Part shown: positions 59,467-64,000 of the stretch, one piece after another | How positions within the stretch are numbered: position 1 is the stretch's first letter | How the letters are laid out: each line of letters starts with the position of its first letter | Assembly (NCBI GenBank): GCA_015055805.1 | Contig: SVHN01000004.1 | Location: 1 to 64,000, forward strand | Length of the DNA stretch: 64,000 nt | Origin: Clostridiales bacterium | GTDB taxonomy: Bacteria; Bacillota; Clostridia; Christensenellales; Borkfalkiaceae | Direction of reading: 5' to 3' | Notes under the pieces: generated by a model | What the model saw: the letters and a program-made list of their open reading frames with translations, nothing else | The model's database searches: none | What the model was told of the DNA's origin: nothing | Position numbers and translations under genes: made by a program

Positions 59467-61830
59467 TTATTTTAACTTAATAATAGTAACGCCGTTTTCA
59501 CCCTCACCGTATTTTCCACGCCTAAACTCTAAGACAGACTTATGACCTTTAAGGAAGTTCCTTATTTCTTTAAGCAAAATTCCTTCCCCAACGCCGTGTA
59601 TGACCTTTATTTCTTCTATATTATTCATAACCGCCTGATATATAAAGTTCTCAACTTCGCTAACCGCTTCAAGCGACGTTTTACCCACCACGTTGATCTC
59701 GGTACTAGGCAAAGAAACGTTGACGTTTCTAAATACTTTTACCGACTCTTTTGCCTTATAGTCGTCCACTTGATTATATATATCTTTAAGTTTAACCACG
59801 GTCTTAATATCGCCAAGCATAACTTCCGCTTCATTTTTATTGGCTCTAACAGAAACAAGCTTTGCGTACGCTCCGAGTGATTTAACGTAAACTTTGCTAC
59901 CGACTTTAAGGTCGCTATTCTTGGGTTTGACCATTTCAATCGGGTGGTCGTCAGTATCAGCGGTCAAATATCTACTGTTTTTAAGCCTATTTTTTAATTC
60001 GCTTGCTCTAAAAACTTCACGGCTTTCAAGCCCGACTGTTTTTAGAATTTTCTTTAATTCATCAATTATTTCTTCAGCTTCGGCAAGTTTATCGGCAACT
60101 ATTCGTTTTGTTTCTTGTTTTGCCGTTGAATAAACCTTTTCTCTTTCGCGAATTAATCTATCTTTTTCTTCCTTAACTTTTTCAAGTTCGGTTTCTTTTT
60201 CAGCCTTGATACGCTCTAATTCTTCTGATAATTCGTCTGCTTTTCGCCTACTTTCTTCAGCTTTTTTCAAAACGTTTTCAAAACTAATCTTTTTATCAGA
60301 GAGTAAATTTAGAGCATCCGACAAAATCTCTTTATCGAGTCCAAGCACGCTTGCTATATCAATAGCATTTGAACTTCCTGGAATACCGATATTGAGTTTA
60401 TACATAGGCTTTAAAGTTTTAGCATCAAATTCCATTGATGCATTTTCAATCTTCTTACTTTCAATCGCAAACTCTTTTAACCTAGAATAGTGGGTCGTTA
60501 TTATCCCAAAACAATTTTTATCCAAAAGTTTCTTTATAATAGCAAGCGCAAGTGCGCTACCTTCTTCGGGATCTGTCCCCGCGCCAAGTTCGTCGAGTAA
60601 GACAAGGCTTTTATCGTCAACGTTGTTTACGATATTTATAATATTTTTAATGTGCGACGAAAAGGTTGAAAGGTCTTGTTCAATGCTTTGTTCGTCACCT
60701 ATATCGCAGTATAAATTGTTATAAACTGATATTACGCTTTCGTCAGATGCTGGAATAAATAAGCCGCTCATTGCCATTGCTGACAAGAGTCCCGTTAGTT
60801 TTAACGTTACGGTTTTACCACCTGTATTTGGGCCTGTTATCAATAAAAAATTATAATTTTCGCCTAGCGATATTGATACTGGAACAACTTTATCTTTGTT
60901 GATTAAAGGGTGTCTGCCTCTTTTTATATCAATAATCCCTTTTTCATTTAAAATCGGTTTTGTGCATTTATTCTTAAACGAATATTCAGCCCTAGCAAAA
61001 AAGGTGTCAAGCTCAACTAAATTTTCAGCGTTATACCTTAGGGCGTCGGACATATAACTAACTTTCGACGAAAGTTCGGCTAAAATACGGCGTATTTCTT
61101 CCTGTTCGTCGAAAATTGCACGTTTAAGGTCATTATTTAATTCCATTACGTGCTCGGGCTCAATAAAGACAGTAGCACCAGAAGAAGATTGGTCGTGTAT
61201 AAAGCCTCTAACAAAACTGCGATACTCGCTTTTAACGGGAATAACGTATCTATCCTGGCGCATTGTAACGACGCTATCTTGCAAGTATTTATTTAGTCCA
61301 CCACGCATAAACGTGTTAAGTTCCGTTCTTATTCTTGCGTTTATGTTTGCAATACTTTTTCTTATCGAATACAATTTGGGTGACGCGTTATCGCTAATCT
61401 CGTCTTCTGAAATGATTTTGTCAGATATTTCTTTTTCAAACTCTGGATTAATAAAAAGTAAATCTGTAATTTGTTTAAGAAGAAATAAAGTTTCGTCGTT
61501 TACAGATTCAATGGCAGTCTTAATTAGCCTTGCGCTTTTAAGATTAGTTGCAACACGAAGTAATTCAGCATTATTCAACGTGCCACCTATATCTACCCTT
61601 TTAAGCTCGTCCCCTATATCGTCAAAATAATAGATTCCGCCGGTACTATATTTATATAAATATGTGTAAGCCTCTTCGGTTTTGGTTAGTAAATTGTTTA
61701 CTTCTGAAAGTACGGTTAAAGGCGCGAACGATTTTAGATAAGTTTTGCTCAAATTTAACGCAGCATAACTTGAAACGTCCGCCATGATTTTATCATATTC
61801 AATTGCCTTTAACGTCTTTTCTGAAATCAT
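59467..61830 (-). CDS. mutS2: endonuclease MutS2
   Basis: 787 residues. A MutS-like ATPase with GPNTGGKTVTLKLTG and LVLLDELGAGTDPEEGSALA is followed by a long coiled coil and a C-terminal Smr domain with VIHGVGEGILLKEI. The Smr domain's usual LDLRG start reads INVVGKTSLEA here. MutS2 lacks the mismatch-reading domain, suppresses recombination, and in Bacillus helps rescue collided ribosomes. Its start shares one base with the pheT stop. Confidence 0.94.
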   Translation of the reverse strand: MISEKTLKAIEYDKIMADVSSYAALNLSKTYLKSFAPLTVLSEVNNLLTKTEEAYTYLYKYSTGGIYYFDDIGDELKRVDIGGTLNNAELLRVATNLKSARLIKTAIESVNDETLFLLKQITDLLFINPEFEKEISDKIISEDEISDNASPKLYSIRKSIANINARIRTELNTFMRGGLNKYLQDSVVTMRQDRYVIPVKSEYRSFVRGFIHDQSSSGATVFIEPEHVMELNNDLKRAIFDEQEEIRRILAELSSKVSYMSDALRYNAENLVELDTFFARAEYSFKNKCTKPILNEKGIIDIKRGRHPLINKDKVVPVSISLGENYNFLLITGPNTGGKTVTLKLTGLLSAMAMSGLFIPASDESVISVYNNLYCDIGDEQSIEQDLSTFSSHIKNIINIVNNVDDKSLVLLDELGAGTDPEEGSALALAIIKKLLDKNCFGIITTHYSRLKEFAIESKKIENASMEFDAKTLKPMYKLNIGIPGSSNAIDIASVLGLDKEILSDALNLLSDKKISFENVLKKAEESRRKADELSEELERIKAEKETELEKVKEEKDRLIREREKVYSTAKQETKRIVADKLAEAEEIIDELKKILKTVGLESREVFRASELKNRLKNSRYLTADTDDHPIEMVKPKNSDLKVGSKVYVKSLGAYAKLVSVRANKNEAEVMLGDIKTVVKLKDIYNQVDDYKAKESVKVFRNVNVSLPSTEINVVGKTSLEAVSEVENFIYQAVMNNIEEIKVIHGVGEGILLKEIRNFLKGHKSVLEFRRGKYGEGENGVTIIKLK

Positions 61831-64000
61831 TATCTTAATTCTGCACCTAGTTTTTCTTTTAAGGCGGCTAAAATGTCGCTAATATTTTTATCAATCTCTT
61901 CAACGCTTAACGTTTTTTCCATTGATACAAAGGTCATATTAAACGCCATACTCTTTTTACCTTCGGGAATCTGATCGCCCGTGTACACGTCGAACAGTGA
62001 TACGCTTTCAATACTGTCACCGCCGTTAGCTTTTGCAACGTCAACAATATCCGCCCAAGAAACTTCTTTATCTACGGTAACTGCAAGATCCCTTTCAACC
62101 GTTGGGAACTTAGAAATTTGTTTAAACTGTATCTTTCCGTCGAAATGTTTTTTGAATTTATCATACTTAATTTCTGCGACGTAAACACGTTTATCAATAT
62201 CGAGTTTATCTGCAATCATAGGCAATAATTCACCAAAGAAACCAACGCATTCACCGTTTATCATAATATCTGCACTTCTTGTCGGGTGCATACACTTTTT
62301 ATTAGATGTAATATATTTAACGTCAGCCGTTGGTGCAAAATTTGCTATTAAATCTTCAACAACACCTTTAACTGTAAAGAAATCTTCTTCTGCGCCAAAT
62401 AAGCCAAGTGATACAACGTCACTTTCAACGGGAAGTTCTTTTAACGGCAAGGTTTTAGGATTGTAAATTTTTGCAAACTCAAAAAGTCTACCTTCGTTAT
62501 TTTTGCGCTTAATGTTTGACGCAATAATTCTGCACATGGACGGCAACAACGAAGTTCTCATAACGGATAAGTCTTCGCCTAATGGGTTCATTATCTTGAT
62601 GTATTTATATTCATCACTATCCTTATCGAAGCCAAACAAGTCATATTCTTTTTCAGAAACGAAAGAATAGGTTATAATTTCATTAAAGCCGTAACCTGTA
62701 AGCAAAGTCTTAAAATCAGCAATTTTTTGTTGATCTTCATTAAGTCCGCCAGCAGTAATTCTTGCCGTTTTAAGCATTGTAGGCTCTATATGTTCATAAC
62801 CGTATTCTCTAATAACTTCTTCCGCAATATCAGGATAATCTTCAATATCGTCCCTGTAAAGCGGTGCTGTAACGGTTATGTCGTCACCACAAATTTCCAC
62901 GCCAAAGCCTAGCCTTTTAAGTACGTTCTCTATAACGGCATTTGGAACTACTATACCAAGTACGCCGTTTATTTTTGAAATCGTAGTTTTTATTACTTTA
63001 TTTTCGACTTTTTCATATAAAAGATCGTAGTTATCTTCTGCAATTTCACCTATATTTAACTGATAAATAAGGTGTAACGCTCTTTTTAAGCCAACTTCTG
63101 CTGAATTAGCATCAATACCTTTTTCATAACGAGATGATGCGTCGGTTCTTTGTCCTAAAAGCCTTGCGGTTTTTCTAACATTATCTCTTGCAAATTTAGC
63201 GCACTCAAAAATAACGTCTTTAGTGGTTTCTTTAATTTCACTATTAAGTCCACCCATTACCCCAGCAAGTGCAACGGGCTTAACACTATCGCAAATAACA
63301 AGATTGTTTTCGCTTAGCGCAAATTCCTTTTCGTCAAGTGTAACGATTTTTTCACCGTTATTAGCGCGACGAACGATTATTTGGTTACCTTCTAAATCGT
63401 TTAGGTCAAACGCATGCATAGGCTGTCCGATTTCCAACAAGACGTAGTTTGTTATATCAACGATATTGCTTATTGATCTTAAACCTGCCCTAAATAAACG
63501 TTTTTTCATCCACATCGGCGACTCGCCGATTTTTAGGTCTTTAATATAATGCGCCATATATCGTGGGCATAGATCAGTTGCTAAATCACTTACTTTTATA
63601 GTGTTTACGGTAGAAACACCTTTGGTTGCAACGTAGTCGTAAGCAGGTTCTTTTACTGGTTTATCAAGAACGGCTGCAACTTCTCTTGCAATACCCAAAA
63701 TCGACTGACAATCAGGACGATTTGCGGTAATGTTTATGTCAAATATAATGTCTTCTATTCCTAAAACTTCTTTGACTTCACTACCGAGTGGATAGTCTTC
63801 CTTTAATATTAAAATACCGTTTACGCTTGCGCCTGGATAGAAGTCGTCGTTTATGCCGAGCTCTTCACCAGAGCAAAACATTCCGTATGATGGAAGCCCC
63901 CTTAACTGTCCGTTATAAATATGCTCACCGTTAAATAAGGTTGAGCCGTCTAGCGCAACAGGAACGAGCGCGCCTTCAAAAATATTTGTAGCAGCCGTTA
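61830..64000 (-). CDS. pheT: phenylalanyl-tRNA synthetase beta subunit (5' end outside window)
   Basis: The frame is open to the right window edge; about 720 residues are visible, the start is outside, and the native length should be near 800. The tRNA-binding-like YGMFCSGEELG, NITANRPDCQSILGIAREVA (B3 region), SRYEKGID-type motif SSRYEKGIDANSAEVGLKRA and the C-terminal anticodon-binding domain (FPTVERDLAVTVDKEVSW) are all typical. It pairs with PheS, not in the window. It is the first visible gene of the pheT-mutS2-nifS-thiI set. Confidence 0.97.
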   Translation of the reverse strand, partial: TAATNIFEGALVPVALDGSTLFNGEHIYNGQLRGLPSYGMFCSGEELGINDDFYPGASVNGILILKEDYPLGSEVKEVLGIEDIIFDINITANRPDCQSILGIAREVAAVLDKPVKEPAYDYVATKGVSTVNTIKVSDLATDLCPRYMAHYIKDLKIGESPMWMKKRLFRAGLRSISNIVDITNYVLLEIGQPMHAFDLNDLEGNQIIVRRANNGEKIVTLDEKEFALSENNLVICDSVKPVALAGVMGGLNSEIKETTKDVIFECAKFARDNVRKTARLLGQRTDASSRYEKGIDANSAEVGLKRALHLIYQLNIGEIAEDNYDLLYEKVENKVIKTTISKINGVLGIVVPNAVIENVLKRLGFGVEICGDDITVTAPLYRDDIEDYPDIAEEVIREYGYEHIEPTMLKTARITAGGLNEDQQKIADFKTLLTGYGFNEIITYSFVSEKEYDLFGFDKDSDEYKYIKIMNPLGEDLSVMRTSLLPSMCRIIASNIKRKNNEGRLFEFAKIYNPKTLPLKELPVESDVVSLGLFGAEEDFFTVKGVVEDLIANFAPTADVKYITSNKKCMHPTRSADIMINGECVGFFGELLPMIADKLDIDKRVYVAEIKYDKFKKHFDGKIQFKQISKFPTVERDLAVTVDKEVSWADIVDVAKANGGDSIESVSLFDVYTGDQIPEGKKSMAFNMTFVSMEKTLSVEEIDKNISDILAALKEKLGAELR

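Overview
The window comes from a low-GC, endospore-forming Firmicute of the class Clostridia, most likely an uncultivated gut or rumen lineage. The evidence is a complete spoIIIAA-AH operon, spoIVB, a gerW-like gene, a fused ispH-rpsA gene (an arrangement I know from Clostridia), mutS-mutL without mutH, a ScpAB pair, and intrinsic terminators after many genes. TGA acts as an ordinary stop: several sporulation genes end in TGA within ATGA overlaps. The exact genus cannot be read from the sequence.

Layout. (1) 1-10.5 kb, plus strand: an accessory glycan-use and surface-protein region. It holds the end of a large exported protein fused in frame to a DUF4838 glycosidase-like domain but interrupted by TGA, a frameshifted SGNH esterase, a Gfo/Idh/MocA oxidoreductase, a GH13 alpha-glucosidase, an unclassified 694-residue glycosidase-like protein, a CPBP membrane protease and a lipoprotein with InlB-type repeats. 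(2) 10.6-12.7 kb: the scar of a conjugative element next to tRNA-Trp. Two deletion fusions are visible (HTH regulator to VirB4 C-terminus; surface protein to integrase catalytic domain), with GTGGCAA motifs at both edges. (3) 12.8-42.4 kb, plus strand: mostly core genes. These are proC, rnhA, surE, a BaiN-type flavoprotein, cmk-plsC-ispH/rpsA, spoIIIAA-AH, an Asp23 protein, nusB, folD, ispA, tlyA, nadK, argR, recN, spoIVB, a dacF-like gene, a GH106-like rhamnosidase, lysA, an M50 protease, scpA-scpB, a DUF2953-like gene, gerW, a second D,D-carboxypeptidase and rluB. (4) 42.4-46.3 kb: a membrane-tethered PadR-type regulator, a stand-alone tyrosine recombinase, a 56-residue eight-cysteine protein and lexA, separated by long repeat-rich gaps. 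(5) 46.3-64 kb: DNA repair and tRNA modification on the minus strand (miaB-mutS-mutL-miaA-ynbB and pheT-mutS2-membrane protein-nifS-thiI), with one plus-strand class A penicillin-binding protein between them.

How the genes work together. Sporulation genes for the feeding-tube channel (SpoIIIA), the sigma-K checkpoint protease (SpoIVB) and spore cortex modification (two S11 carboxypeptidases) are spread among isoprenoid, folate and NADP genes in an order familiar from Clostridia. MutS/MutL/MutS2/RecN/LexA form a repair group. NifS/ThiI, MiaA/MiaB, RluB, TlyA and IspA link sulfur and isoprenoid supply to RNA modification.

The most unusual signals are the in-frame TGA followed at once by an inverted repeat, the chimeric relic of a conjugative element with integrase-site-like repeats, an orphan consensus promoter reading antisense into tRNA-Trp, three promoters (tyrosine recombinase, lexA, miaB) placed so close to the ATG that leaderless mRNAs are predicted, and a duplicated repeat leader upstream of the small cysteine protein. 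I see no CRISPR array, rRNA, intact insertion sequence or obvious new defence system.
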